Assembly: GCA_031119395.1 (NCBI GenBank)
Contig: JAVHYA010000012.1
Location: 29,543 to 63,583, forward strand
From: Pseudomonadota bacterium
GTDB taxonomy: Bacteria; Pseudomonadota; Gammaproteobacteria; Burkholderiales; Burkholderiaceae_C
DNA length: 34,041 nt
Reading direction: 5' to 3'
The notes below the pieces were generated by a model. That model was not told where the DNA came from. It saw only the letters and a program-made list of their open reading frames with translations, and did not search any database. This document shows positions 24,704 to 32,837 of this stretch, piece after piece; the first letter of the stretch is position 1, and every line of letters begins with the position of its first letter. Made by a program: the position numbers and the translations under genes.

Positions 24704-25991
24704 CATCGCCATTGCCGGCCTCCTGATCCTCTCGCTGTTCCTGATCCTCGGCAGCGGGGTGTGGATCGGGCTGACGCTCTCGGGCGTCGCCTGGATCGCG
24801 ATGGAGCTCTTCTCCTCCCGGCCCGCGGGCGACGCCATGGCCGTCACGATCTGGGGTTCGGCCTCGGGCTGGACGCTCACCGCCTTGCCGCTGTTCGTGT
24901 GGATGGGCGAGATCCTGTTCCGCACGCGGCTGTCGCAGGACATGTTCAGCGGCCTGGCACCCTGGATGCAGCGGCTGCCCGGCCGGCTGCTGCACACCAA
25001 CGTGGTGGGCTGCGCGATCTTCGCGGCGGTGTCGGGCTCCAGCGCGGCGACCTGCGCCACCATCGGCAAGATGACGCTGCCCGAACTGGGCAAGCGCGGC
25101 TATCCGCAGGACATGGTCATCGGCACCCTGGCCGGCGCCGGCACGCTGGGCCTGCTGATCCCGCCCTCGATCATCATGATCGTCTACGGCGTCGCGGCCG
25201 ACGTCTCGATCGCGCGGCTCTTCATCGCGGGCGTGATCCCCGGCATCCTGCTGGCGGTGCTGTTCTCGGGCTACATCGCGATCTGGGCGCTGATGAACCC
25301 CGACAAGGTGCCGCCGGCCGACGCGCGCATGAGCTTCATGCAGAAGCTGGCCGCTTCGCGCAGCCTCATTCCCGTCACGCTGCTGATCCTGGCGGTCCTG
25401 GGCTCGATCTACGCCGGCATCGCCACCGCCACCGAGGCGGCGGCCGTGGGCGTGGTGGGCGCGCTCGTCATCTCGGCGGCGCAGGGCTCGTTGAGCTGGA
25501 AGACCTTCAAGGATTCGTTGCTGGGCGCCACGCGCCTGTATTGCATGATGGCGCTGATCCTCGCCGGTGCCGCCTTCCTCACGCTGGCCATGGGCTACAT
25601 CGGCCTGCCGCGCCACCTGGCCGAGTGGATCGGCTCGCTGGGGCTGTCGAAGTTCCAGCTGGTGGCCATGCTGGCGGTGTTCTACATCGTGCTGGGCTGC
25701 TTCCTCGACGGCATCTCGATGGTCGTGCTGACCATGGGTGTCATCATGCCCACGGTCACGGCCGCCGGCATCGACCCCGTCTGGTTCGGCATCTTCATCG
25801 TGCTGGTGGTCGAGATGGCGCAGATCACGCCGCCCGTGGGCTTCAACCTCTTCGTGCTGCAGGGCATGACGGGCAAGGACCTGCTCTACATCGCGCGCGT
25901 GACGGTGCCGATGTTCCTGCTGATGATCGCTGCCGTGCTGATCATCTACTTCTTCCCGGCGCTGGTGACCTGGCTGCCGAAGCAGATGTGA
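24696..25991 (+). CDS. dctM: TRAP transporter large permease subunit
   Basis: A 431-residue membrane protein with about 12 hydrophobic segments, the transport subunit of the TRAP system. Family motifs include VSGSSAATCATIGKMTLPEL, GTLGLLIPPSIIMIVYGV, the repeated half ITPPVGFNLFVLQGM and GCFLDGISMVVLTMGVIMP. Length is normal for the family (about 425). GGGGAG lies ten bases before the ATG, inside dctQ, so translation is coupled to it. It ends the transporter unit; crcB begins 36 bases later and could be read through, as no terminator is visible. Confidence 0.95.
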   Translation: MSDIAIAGLLILSLFLILGSGVWIGLTLSGVAWIAMELFSSRPAGDAMAVTIWGSASGWTLTALPLFVWMGEILFRTRLSQDMFSGLAPWMQRLPGRLLHTNVVGCAIFAAVSGSSAATCATIGKMTLPELGKRGYPQDMVIGTLAGAGTLGLLIPPSIIMIVYGVAADVSIARLFIAGVIPGILLAVLFSGYIAIWALMNPDKVPPADARMSFMQKLAASRSLIPVTLLILAVLGSIYAGIATATEAAAVGVVGALVISAAQGSLSWKTFKDSLLGATRLYCMMALILAGAAFLTLAMGYIGLPRHLAEWIGSLGLSKFQLVAMLAVFYIVLGCFLDGISMVVLTMGVIMPTVTAAGIDPVWFGIFIVLVVEMAQITPPVGFNLFVLQGMTGKDLLYIARVTVPMFLLMIAAVLIIYFFPALVTWLPKQM

Positions 25992-26027
25992 GGCACGCCG
26001 GGCCGCCAGCACGGTGAGAATCGACGG

Positions 26028-26414
26028 ATGCCCCTGCTGCCCGTATTCGCCATCTCGCTCGGCGCCTCGCTCGGGGCGCTGGCCCGCTGGGGCCTCGGCC
26101 TCGCGCTCAACACGCAAGGCGGCCTGCTGCCCTGGGGCACGCTGGCCGCCAACCTCATCGGCGGCTACCTGATCGGCGTGGCCGTCGGCAGCTTCCAGGC
26201 CATGCCGCAGCTCGACCCGGTGTGGCGGCTGCTGCTCATCACCGGCTTCCTGGGCGGCCTCACGACCTTCTCGAGCTTCTCGGCCGAGGTGGTGGCGATG
26301 CTGCTCGACGGCCGGCTGGGGCTCGCGCTGCTGACCGGCTGCCTGCACCTGGCGGGCTCGCTGGCGCTGACGTGGGTCGGCATCCGCACGGTGCACTGGG
26401 TCGTCGCTTCCTGA
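26028..26414 (+). CDS. crcB: Fluoride efflux channel CrcB/Fluc
   Basis: A 128-residue protein with four transmembrane segments, of the Fluc/CrcB family that lets fluoride leave the cell. Signature motifs are GASLGALARWGLG (residues about 10-22), GTLAANLIGGYLIG with the conserved Asn (about 38-51) and GFLGGLTTFSSFSAEVV (about 74-90) with the Phe-box and Thr/Ser residues that line the pore and bind the central sodium ion. Length is typical. No fluoride riboswitch is recognisable in the short 36-base gap upstream. It is followed by a repeat and then the Mrp operon. Confidence 0.95.
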   Translation: MPLLPVFAISLGASLGALARWGLGLALNTQGGLLPWGTLAANLIGGYLIGVAVGSFQAMPQLDPVWRLLLITGFLGGLTTFSSFSAEVVAMLLDGRLGLALLTGCLHLAGSLALTWVGIRTVHWVVAS

Positions 26415-26432
26415 TTCCGGCGACGGCCAGGC

Positions 26433-26499
26433 GCTACGGAATTCATAGCTGCCCGCGCCCGACAGGCGGGCGTTGCAGGCACTTTTCGTCTGAAAGACC
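26433..26499 (+). repeat. Family 1 repeat copy R5 (intergenic, after crcB)
   Basis: GCTACGGAATTCATAGCTGC followed by CCGCGCCCG, a hairpin CGCCCG-ACAGG-CGGGCG, then TTGCAGGCACTTTTC. It closely matches the copy at 32822, which keeps the same hairpin stem with a different loop. It fills the first half of the 147-base gap between crcB and mrpA and may act as a terminator for crcB. Confidence 0.8.
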
Positions 26500-26547
26500 G
26501 GCAGCCCGTCTGCGGTTTTTTCCAATGGGCTGATGAGAGTCGGTCGA

Positions 26548-26553
26548 TAGAAT
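26548..26553 (+). promoter_or_regulatory. Candidate -10 element of the Mrp operon
   Basis: TAGAAT in the context CGATAGAATCG, eight bases before the mrpA ATG. No ribosome binding site lies between, so the transcript could be leaderless. A -35 element is not clear. Confidence 0.35.
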
Positions 26554-26561
26554 CGATCGCA

Positions 26562-29510
26562 ATGCCCCTGGTCCTTCTCGTCGCACTTCCCTTCATTGCC
26601 AGCGTGCTGGCGGCCTCGCTGCCGTCCGACGCACGCAACCGGGAATCGACGCTGGCCGGCGTGGTGGCGCTGTTCGGCGCGGTGCAGGTGGCCTGGCTGT
26701 TCCCGCGCCTGGCCGACGGCAACGTGCTGCGCCAGACCTACGAGTGGATCCCGTCGCTCGGCCTGGACCTGTCCTTCCGCATGGACGGCTTCGCCTGGCT
26801 GTTCTGCATGCTGGTCCTGGGCATCGGCACGCTGGTGGTGCTCTATGCGCGCTACTACATGTCGGCCTCCGACCCCGTGCCGCGCTTCTTCGCCTTCTTC
26901 CTGGCCTTCATGGGCTCGATGGTGGGCGTCGTGCTCTCGGGCAACCTGATCCAGATGGTGCTGTTCTGGGAACTCACCAGCCTCTTCTCCTTCCTGCTCA
27001 TCGGCTACTGGCACCACCGCCGCGACGCACGGCGCGGCGCACGCATGGCGCTCACCGTCACCGGCGCCGGCGGGCTGTGCCTGCTGGCCGGCGTGCTGAT
27101 GCTGGGCCGCATCGTGGGCAGCTACGACCTCGACGTGGTCCTCGCCTCGGGCGACCGGATCCGCGCCCATGCGCTCTACCCGGTGGCGCTGGTGCTGATC
27201 CTGCTGGGCGCCTTCACCAAGAGCGCGCAGTTCCCCTTCCACTTCTGGCTGCCGCGTGCCATGGCCGCGCCCACGCCCGTGTCGGCCTACCTGCACTCGG
27301 CCACCATGGTGAAGCTGGGCGTGTTCCTCATGGCACGGCTGTGGCCGGCGCTCTCCGGCACGCAGGAATGGTTCTGGCTGGTCGGCGGCGCCGGCGCACT
27401 CACGCTGCTGCTGGGCGGCTACGTGGCGATGTTCCAGCGCGACCTGAAGGCGCTGCTGGCCTACTCCACCATCTCCCACCTGGGGCTCATCACGCTGCTG
27501 CTCGGCATGAACAGTCCGCTGGCCGCCGTGGCCGCGGTCTTCCACATCATGAACCACGCGACCTTCAAGGCCTCGCTGTTCATGGCGGCCGGCATCATCG
27601 ACCACGAGACCGGCACGCGCGACATCCGCAAGCTGAGCGGCCTGCTGCGCGCCATGCCCATCACCGGCACGCTGGCCATCATCGCCAGCGCGTCGATGGC
27701 GGGCGTTCCGCTGCTCAACGGCTTCCTGTCCAAGGAGATGTTCTTCGCCGAGACCGTGTTCCTCGATGCCGCGCCCTGGGTCGAGTACACGCTCCCGGTC
27801 CTGGCGACGCTCGCGGGCGCCTTCAGCGTGGCCTACTCGGCACGCTTCGTCTTCGACGTGTTCTTCGGCCCCCCGTGCAACAACGAGGTGCCCAAGCCCC
27901 CGCACGAACCCCCGCACTGGATGCGCGTGCCGGTCGAGCTGCTGGTGCTGGTGTGCCTGGTGGTGGGCGTGGTGCCGGCATGGTCGGTCGGTGCCTTCCT
28001 CGCGGCCGCGGCCGCGCCCGTGGTGGGCGGCACGCTGCCGGAGTACAGCCTCGCGGTGTGGCATGGCTTCAACCTGCCGCTGGTGATGAGCTTCGTCGCC
28101 CTGGGGGGCGGCGCGGCCATCTACCTGCTGCAGCGGCGTCGGCGGGAAGCCGGCGGGCTGGAGCACACCCCGCTGCTGCACCGCTTCGACGGTCAGCGCA
28201 TCTTCGAGAACGTCCTGGCCCGGCTGTCCGAGGCCGGCCGCCGCAGCCGCCGCCTGCTGGGCACGCGCCGCCTGCAGCCGCAGCTGTTCCTGCTCGTGCT
28301 CGTGGCCGTGCTGGGCGCAGGCACCTCGCTGTGGTTCGTGCCGGCCGAGCGCGGCACGCGCGAGCTGCTGCCCTTCTCGCCCATGTTCGCGATGACCTGG
28401 GTCATCGGCTGCATCTGCGCGCTCGCGGCCGCGTGGCAGGCCAAGTTCCATCGCCTGGCCTCGCTCATGCTCGCGTCGGGCGCGGGCCTGGTGAGCTGCA
28501 TCACCTACATCTGGTTCTCGGCCCCCGACCTCGCGCTCACGCAGCTGGTGGTCGAGGTCGTCACCACCCTGCTCATCCTGCTGGGCCTGCGCTGGCTGCC
28601 GATGCGCAAGGCGCAGATCCAGCGGCCGCGCGAGCGCCTGCGCCCCTGGGGCCGCCGCGGACGCGACCTGCTGGTCGCCGCGGTGGCCGGTGGCGGCATG
28701 TCGGCCCTGGCGTGGTTCATGATGACGCGGCCCAACCCGCTGAGCATCTCGCCCTTCTTCCTCGAGCGCGCGCTGCCCGAGGGCGGCGGCACCAACGTCG
28801 TCAACGTGATGCTGGTGGACTTCCGCGGCTTCGACACCTTCGGCGAGATCACCGTGCTGGGCATCGTCGCGCTCACGGTCTACGCACTGCTGCGGCGCTT
28901 CCGCCCCGCGCCCGAAGCCATGGCCCTGCCGCCCCAGCAGCGCGCCCAACCCGACGACGGCACCAGCGACCTCGTCAACCCGCGCCTGGCCAGGGACACC
29001 GCCGTCGGCTACCTGATGGTGCCCGCGGTGCTGGTGCGCCTGCTGCTGCCGCTGTCGGCGCTGGTGTCGGTGTACTTCTTCATGCGCGGCCACAACGCGC
29101 CGGGGGGCGGCTTCGTGGCCGGGCTGGTGATGTCGGTGGCGCTCATGCTGCAGTTCATCGTCTCGGGCGCGGCCTGGACCGAGGAGCACCTGCGCATCTA
29201 TCCGCGCCGCTGGATCGCCATCGGCCTGCTGCTGGCGCTGGCCACCGGCGGCGGCGCCGTGGCGCTGGGCTTCCCCTTCCTGACCACGCACACCGCGCAC
29301 TTCACGCTGCCGGTGCTGGGCGAGCTGCACGTGCCCAGCGCCCTGTTCTTCGACACCGGCGTGTTCGCGCTGGTGCTCGGCGCCACCATGCTGATCCTCA
29401 CCGCCCTGGCCCACCAGTCCATCCGCAGCCACCGCTGGGCCGACGAGCAGGCCGAGAAGGAAGCGCAGCGCCGCGCTGCCGAAGAGGCTGCGGCGGGGGG
29501 AGCCGCCTGA
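26562..29510 (+). CDS. mrpA: Monovalent cation/H+ antiporter subunit A, with fused subunit B domain
   Basis: A 982-residue membrane protein, the largest subunit of an Mrp/Pha-type multi-subunit cation/proton antiporter related to NuoL of complex I. The antiporter core (about residues 60-480) has FWELTSLFSFLLIGYW with the key Glu137, FTKSAQFPFHFWLPRAM with Lys220, and STMVKLGVF-type helices. A middle MbhE/MbhD-like region (about 640-790) includes FSAPDLALTQLVVEVVTTLL. The C-terminal part (about 820-950) is the subunit B (MnhB) domain, with FFMRGHNAPGGGFVAGLVMS. The A-B fusion marks the group 2 arrangement known as Pha in rhizobia. It is the first gene of six. Confidence 0.95.
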   Translation: MPLVLLVALPFIASVLAASLPSDARNRESTLAGVVALFGAVQVAWLFPRLADGNVLRQTYEWIPSLGLDLSFRMDGFAWLFCMLVLGIGTLVVLYARYYMSASDPVPRFFAFFLAFMGSMVGVVLSGNLIQMVLFWELTSLFSFLLIGYWHHRRDARRGARMALTVTGAGGLCLLAGVLMLGRIVGSYDLDVVLASGDRIRAHALYPVALVLILLGAFTKSAQFPFHFWLPRAMAAPTPVSAYLHSATMVKLGVFLMARLWPALSGTQEWFWLVGGAGALTLLLGGYVAMFQRDLKALLAYSTISHLGLITLLLGMNSPLAAVAAVFHIMNHATFKASLFMAAGIIDHETGTRDIRKLSGLLRAMPITGTLAIIASASMAGVPLLNGFLSKEMFFAETVFLDAAPWVEYTLPVLATLAGAFSVAYSARFVFDVFFGPPCNNEVPKPPHEPPHWMRVPVELLVLVCLVVGVVPAWSVGAFLAAAAAPVVGGTLPEYSLAVWHGFNLPLVMSFVALGGGAAIYLLQRRRREAGGLEHTPLLHRFDGQRIFENVLARLSEAGRRSRRLLGTRRLQPQLFLLVLVAVLGAGTSLWFVPAERGTRELLPFSPMFAMTWVIGCICALAAAWQAKFHRLASLMLASGAGLVSCITYIWFSAPDLALTQLVVEVVTTLLILLGLRWLPMRKAQIQRPRERLRPWGRRGRDLLVAAVAGGGMSALAWFMMTRPNPLSISPFFLERALPEGGGTNVVNVMLVDFRGFDTFGEITVLGIVALTVYALLRRFRPAPEAMALPPQQRAQPDDGTSDLVNPRLARDTAVGYLMVPAVLVRLLLPLSALVSVYFFMRGHNAPGGGFVAGLVMSVALMLQFIVSGAAWTEEHLRIYPRRWIAIGLLLALATGGGAVALGFPFLTTHTAHFTLPVLGELHVPSALFFDTGVFALVLGATMLILTALAHQSIRSHRWADEQAEKEAQRRAAEEAAAGGAA

Positions 29511-29514
29511 TGAT

Positions 29515-29588
29515 GCCCCCGCGCTCATCGCTTCGCGTATCGCTGCCCCCCGCGGGGCCGCGTCGATGCCTTCGGGCGGCCGGGCGGC
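29515..29588 (+). repeat. Intergenic repeat family 2, copy between mrpA and mrpC
   Basis: Begins GCCCCCGCGCTCATCGCTTC, then GCGTATCGCTGCCCCC, a GGGG run and TTCGGGCGGCCGGGCGG. It shares its first 15 bases exactly with the copy at 15793 and has the same block order. It fills almost the whole 84-base gap, the only large gap inside the antiporter operon, and ends just before the mrpC start. Confidence 0.75.
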
Positions 29589-29594
29589 ATTGAC

Positions 29595-29939
29595 ATGGAA
29601 ATCGTGCTGGCCATCGCCATCGGCGTGCTCACGGGCTCGGGCGTGTACCTGCTGCTGCGCCCGCGCACCTTCCAGGTCATCATGGGCCTGACGCTGATCG
29701 CCTATGCGGTCAACCTCTTCATCTTCAGCATGGGCCGGCTCAAGGTCGACAGCGAGCCGGTGCTGGTGCCGGGCTTCCAGGCCACGCTGGCCAACACGGC
29801 CGACCCGATGCCGCAGGCCCTGGTGCTGACGGCCATCGTGATCGGCTTCGCGATGACTGCGCTCTTCCTCGTCGTGATGCTCGCCTCGCGCGGCATCTCC
29901 GACACCGACCACGTCGATGGCGAGGAGAAAGACGAATGA
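29595..29939 (+). CDS. mrpC: Monovalent cation/H+ antiporter subunit C
   Basis: A 114-residue membrane protein of the NuoK/MnhC family with three transmembrane segments (about 3-22, 28-46 and 70-95). Motifs are GVLTGSGVYLLLRPRTFQVI, LIAYAVNLFIF and DPMPQALVLTAIVIGFA, the last holding the family's conserved acidic and polar residues. The start ATG at 29595 has no good ribosome binding site because a repeat lies directly before it. Its stop overlaps the mrpD ATG as ATGA. Confidence 0.93.
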   Translation: MEIVLAIAIGVLTGSGVYLLLRPRTFQVIMGLTLIAYAVNLFIFSMGRLKVDSEPVLVPGFQATLANTADPMPQALVLTAIVIGFAMTALFLVVMLASRGISDTDHVDGEEKDE

Positions 29940-31642
29940 ACATGTTCGTCAACGAGCTGTTCTCGCTGCTCGACCAGCTGCTGGACCACACGATGCCGCA
30001 CCTGATCGCGGTGCCGATCCTCGTGCCCATGCTCACGGCCGCGCTGATGCTGCTGATGGGTGAGCAGCGGCGCCGTGCCAAGTCCTTCCTGTCGGTGGTC
30101 TCGGGCCTCGTCGGGCTGGTGGCGGCGCTGGCGCTGCTGCGCTGGGTCAACGCGCCCGACACCGGCGGCGGGCCGGGCTCGATCGGCGTCTACCTGCCGG
30201 GCAACTGGCCGGCGCCCTTCGGCATCGTGCTGGTGGCCGACCGGCTGTCGACCCTGATGGTGGCGCTCACCGGCGTGGTGGCCTTCGCGGCCTCGATCTA
30301 CTCCACCTCGCGCTGGGATCGCGCCGGCGTGCATTTCCACCCGCTGCTGCAGTTGCAGCTCATGGGCCTGAACGGCGCGTTCCTCACCGGCGACCTGTTC
30401 AACCTCTTCGTCTTCTTCGAGGTGATGCTCGCCGCCTCCTACGGCCTGCTGCTGCACGGCTCGGGCCAGCTGCGCGTGCGCGCCGGGCTGCACTACATCG
30501 CGATCAACCTGGCGGCCTCGTCGCTCTTCCTCATCGGCGCGGCCATGCTCTACGGCGTGACGGGCACGCTCAACTTCGCCGACCTGGGCGCGCGCATCGC
30601 CGAGATCGCGCCGGCCGACCGTGGCCTGCTGCACGCCGCGGCGGCCATCCTCGCCACCGCCTTCTTCGCCAAGGCCGGCGCCTGGCCGCTCAACTTCTGG
30701 CTGGTGCCGGCCTACAGCGCCGCCGTGTCGCCGGTGAGCGCCGTGTTCGCCCTGCTGACCAAGCTGGGGGTCTACACGCTGCTGCGCACGTGGACGCTGT
30801 TCTTCGGGGCCGACGCGGGCGCCTCCGCCCAGTTCGGCCAGGTCGCGCTGCTGGGCCTGGGGATGGCGACGCTGGCGGTGGGCGCGATCGGCATCGTCGG
30901 CACGCAGCGCCTGTCCAACCTCGCGGGCTATTGCGTGCTGGTCTCGGCCGGCACGCTGATCGCGGCAGTCGGTCTGGGGCAGTCGGCCGTGTGGGCCGGC
31001 GCGCTGTACTACCTGCTGAGCTCCACGCTGGCGGCCAGCGCCCTCTTCCTGCTGATCGACATGATCGAGCGCTGGCGCAACGCGGGGCAGAGCATCGCGC
31101 CGCACGAGTCGGCCGGCAATGCGCCCTTTCTCTCCGAGGACCTGCAGTCCTTCGACGACGTCAACCTCGACGACGAGGCGCAGGCGCTGTACGGCCGCGC
31201 CATCCCGGCCGGCGTGGCCTTCCTCGGCCTGAGCTTCGTGGGCTGCACCCTGCTCATGGCGGGGCTGCCGCCGCTGTCGGGCTTCGTCGGCAAGTTCGCG
31301 ATGCTGTCGGGGCTCCTCGATCACCGGCCGACGTCCAGTGGCTGGCTCTTCCTGGGGCTGCTGCTGGCCTCCGGCTTCCTCACGCTGGTGGCGCTCAGCC
31401 GCAGCGGCATCCGCCACTTCTGGACGCAGACGCAGGCCAGCGTGCCCGCGCTGCGTGCGCTGGAGGTGCTGCCGGTGGCCGTGCTGCTGGCCGCCTGCGT
31501 GGCGCTGACCATCGGTGCCGGGCCGGTGATGATGCATGCCCAGGCCACGGCCGAAGGGCTGGCGCACCCGGCCGACTACCGCACGGCCGTGATGGCGGCC
31601 CGCCAGCGCCCCGGCCCCACGCAGAAGACGGGAGGTGAGTGA
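29936..31642 (+). CDS. mrpD: Monovalent cation/H+ antiporter subunit D
   Basis: A 568-residue membrane protein, the second NuoL/M/N-like antiporter subunit. Glu162 in FFEVMLAASYGLLLHG and Lys246 in FFAKAGAWPLNFWLVPAY are the expected proton-path residues; SAVFALLTKLGVYTLLR gives the later lysine helix. About 14 hydrophobic segments run through the sequence. The polar insert near residues 385-420 (ESAGNAPFLSEDLQSFDD) is not hydrophobic and may be a cytoplasmic loop. AGGAG lies eight bases before the ATG, and the gene overlaps mrpC by four bases. Confidence 0.95.
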   Translation: MNMFVNELFSLLDQLLDHTMPHLIAVPILVPMLTAALMLLMGEQRRRAKSFLSVVSGLVGLVAALALLRWVNAPDTGGGPGSIGVYLPGNWPAPFGIVLVADRLSTLMVALTGVVAFAASIYSTSRWDRAGVHFHPLLQLQLMGLNGAFLTGDLFNLFVFFEVMLAASYGLLLHGSGQLRVRAGLHYIAINLAASSLFLIGAAMLYGVTGTLNFADLGARIAEIAPADRGLLHAAAAILATAFFAKAGAWPLNFWLVPAYSAAVSPVSAVFALLTKLGVYTLLRTWTLFFGADAGASAQFGQVALLGLGMATLAVGAIGIVGTQRLSNLAGYCVLVSAGTLIAAVGLGQSAVWAGALYYLLSSTLAASALFLLIDMIERWRNAGQSIAPHESAGNAPFLSEDLQSFDDVNLDDEAQALYGRAIPAGVAFLGLSFVGCTLLMAGLPPLSGFVGKFAMLSGLLDHRPTSSGWLFLGLLLASGFLTLVALSRSGIRHFWTQTQASVPALRALEVLPVAVLLAACVALTIGAGPVMMHAQATAEGLAHPADYRTAVMAARQRPGPTQKTGGE

Positions 31643-31643
31643 C

Positions 31644-32141
31644 ATGTTCCGCGCCCTGATCCCCTCGCCGCCGCTGTCGATCGCTCTGCTGGTCGTGTGG
31701 CTGGTGCTGAACCAGTCGGTGCATCCCGCCACGGTGCTGTTCGGCTTGCTGCTGGCCATCGTGGTGCCGCTGATCACCAAGGGCCTGCGTCCGGCCACGG
31801 TGCGCATGCGGCATCCGCGCACGGCACTGCGGCTGGTGGGCATCGCGCTGCACGACCTGGTGGCGTCGGCACTCACCGTGGCGCACCGGCTGCTGATGCG
31901 GCGCACGCGCGACATCCATCCGGCCTTCGTCCAGGTGCCCCTGCGCATGCGCGATCCCAACGCGCTGGCCGTGCTGTCGATGATGCTGACCCTGGCGCCC
32001 GGGACCGCGTGGGGCGAACTGGCGCTCGACGGTTCCGTGCTGCTGGTGCACGTGTTCGACCTCGACGACGAGGCGGCCTTCATCGCCATGGTGCAGCAGC
32101 GCTACGAGAAGCCCCTGATGGAGATCTTCGAATCATCATGA
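31644..32141 (+). CDS. mrpE: Monovalent cation/H+ antiporter subunit E
   Basis: A 165-residue protein of the MnhE family with two N-terminal hydrophobic segments (about 10-27 and 30-46), followed by a soluble part with LRMRDPNALAVLSMMLTLAPGTAW, the family signature, and VLLVHVFDLDDEAAF. The ATG at 31644 is preferred over a GTG nine bases earlier because GGAGG sits eight bases before the ATG. It starts one base after the mrpD stop and ends in an ATGA overlap with mrpF. Confidence 0.93.
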   Translation: MFRALIPSPPLSIALLVVWLVLNQSVHPATVLFGLLLAIVVPLITKGLRPATVRMRHPRTALRLVGIALHDLVASALTVAHRLLMRRTRDIHPAFVQVPLRMRDPNALAVLSMMLTLAPGTAWGELALDGSVLLVHVFDLDDEAAFIAMVQQRYEKPLMEIFESS

Positions 32142-32416
32142 CGCCTGTGCTCTTCTGGGCCCTCAAGGGCGCCCTGTTCCTCCTCGCCGTCGCCATGCTG
32201 TGCGCGCTGGCGCGCCTGCTGCTCGGCCCCTCGGCCCAGGACCGCGTGATGGCGCTGGACTGCCTCTACATCAACGGCATGCTGATGATGCTGGTGCTGG
32301 GCATCGTGTACGCCAGCAGCGTGTATTTCGAGCCCGCGATGCTCATCGCGCTGTTCGGCTTCGTCGGCACCTCGGCGCTGGCCAAGTTCCTGTTGCGCGG
32401 GGAGGTGATCGAATGA
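32138..32416 (+). CDS. mrpF: Monovalent cation/H+ antiporter subunit F
   Basis: A 92-residue membrane protein of the MnhF family with three transmembrane segments (about 5-25, 38-55 and 62-82). The family motif RLLLGPSAQDRVMALDCLYI is present, with the conserved Asp in PSAQDR and MALD. Its ATG overlaps the mrpE stop (ATGA). Its own stop is shared with the ATG of a nine-codon frame leading to mrpG. Confidence 0.92.
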   Translation: MTPVLFWALKGALFLLAVAMLCALARLLLGPSAQDRVMALDCLYINGMLMMLVLGIVYASSVYFEPAMLIALFGFVGTSALAKFLLRGEVIE

Positions 32417-32442
32417 CGGCAAGCACCGGAGGCCGCCCGTGA
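32413..32442 (+). other. Nine-codon minicistron linking mrpF and mrpG
   Basis: ATG at 32413 overlaps the mrpF stop (ATGA), encodes MTASTGGRP and stops at TGA 32440-32442, overlapping the mrpG start (GTGA). GGGGAGG lies seven bases before its ATG, and GGAGG inside it lies seven bases before the mrpG GTG. Whether the peptide matters is unknown; the arrangement could pass ribosomes from mrpF to mrpG. Confidence 0.4.
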
Positions 32443-32837
32443 GCGGCGCGTCGATGCCCTGGTGGGCCGAGTGGCTCACGGCGCTGCTGGTGCTGGTCGG
32501 CGCGGCCTTCGCGGCGATCGGCTCCTTCGGCCTGGTGCGCCTGCCGACCTTCTTCCGCCGCATCCACGCGCCCACGCTCGGGGCCACGCTGGGCGTGTGG
32601 GCGATCTCCCTGGCGACGATCGTGTACTTCTCGGTGCAGGGCTTCCAGCTCTTCCTTCACGCCGTGCTGATCGCCTTCTTCGTCGCGCTCACGGCGCCGG
32701 TCACCACCATCTTCCTGATGCGCGCGGCGCTGTTCCGCGAGCGACAGAAGGGGGGCGAGGTGCCGCCGCCCGCGCACGGCCCGCACCGTCCGCCCCAGGT
32801 GGTCGAGGCGGACACCGAAACGCTATCGAATCGATAG
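32439..32837 (+). CDS. mrpG: Monovalent cation/H+ antiporter subunit G
   Basis: A 132-residue protein of the MnhG/PhaG family with three transmembrane segments (about 9-30, 47-64 and 70-90). The signature FGLVRLPTFFRRIHAPTLGA is clear, followed by LHAVLIAFFVALTAPVTTIF. I choose GTG at 32439 because GGAGG lies seven bases upstream; ATG at 32454 is the alternative. The C-terminal 40 residues are polar and Pro-rich. The last residues LSNR and the TAG stop come from a family 1 repeat copy, so the original C-terminus may have been different. It is the last gene of the antiporter operon. Confidence 0.93.
   Translation: MSGASMPWWAEWLTALLVLVGAAFAAIGSFGLVRLPTFFRRIHAPTLGATLGVWAISLATIVYFSVQGFQLFLHAVLIAFFVALTAPVTTIFLMRAALFRERQKGGEVPPPAHGPHRPPQVVEADTETLSNR

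Noticed and set aside
25992-26027. Possible fluoride riboswitch before crcB
   Set aside because: The gap is only 36 bases and has no recognisable riboswitch core.
24645-29912. Very long open frame (about 1755 codons) on the minus strand
   Set aside because: It runs antisense across dctM, crcB and mrpA/mrpC. The translation is low-complexity His/Gln/Arg/Ala/Gly-rich, as expected from the antisense of GC-rich membrane-protein codons, and has no domain. The plus-strand genes are clear family members.
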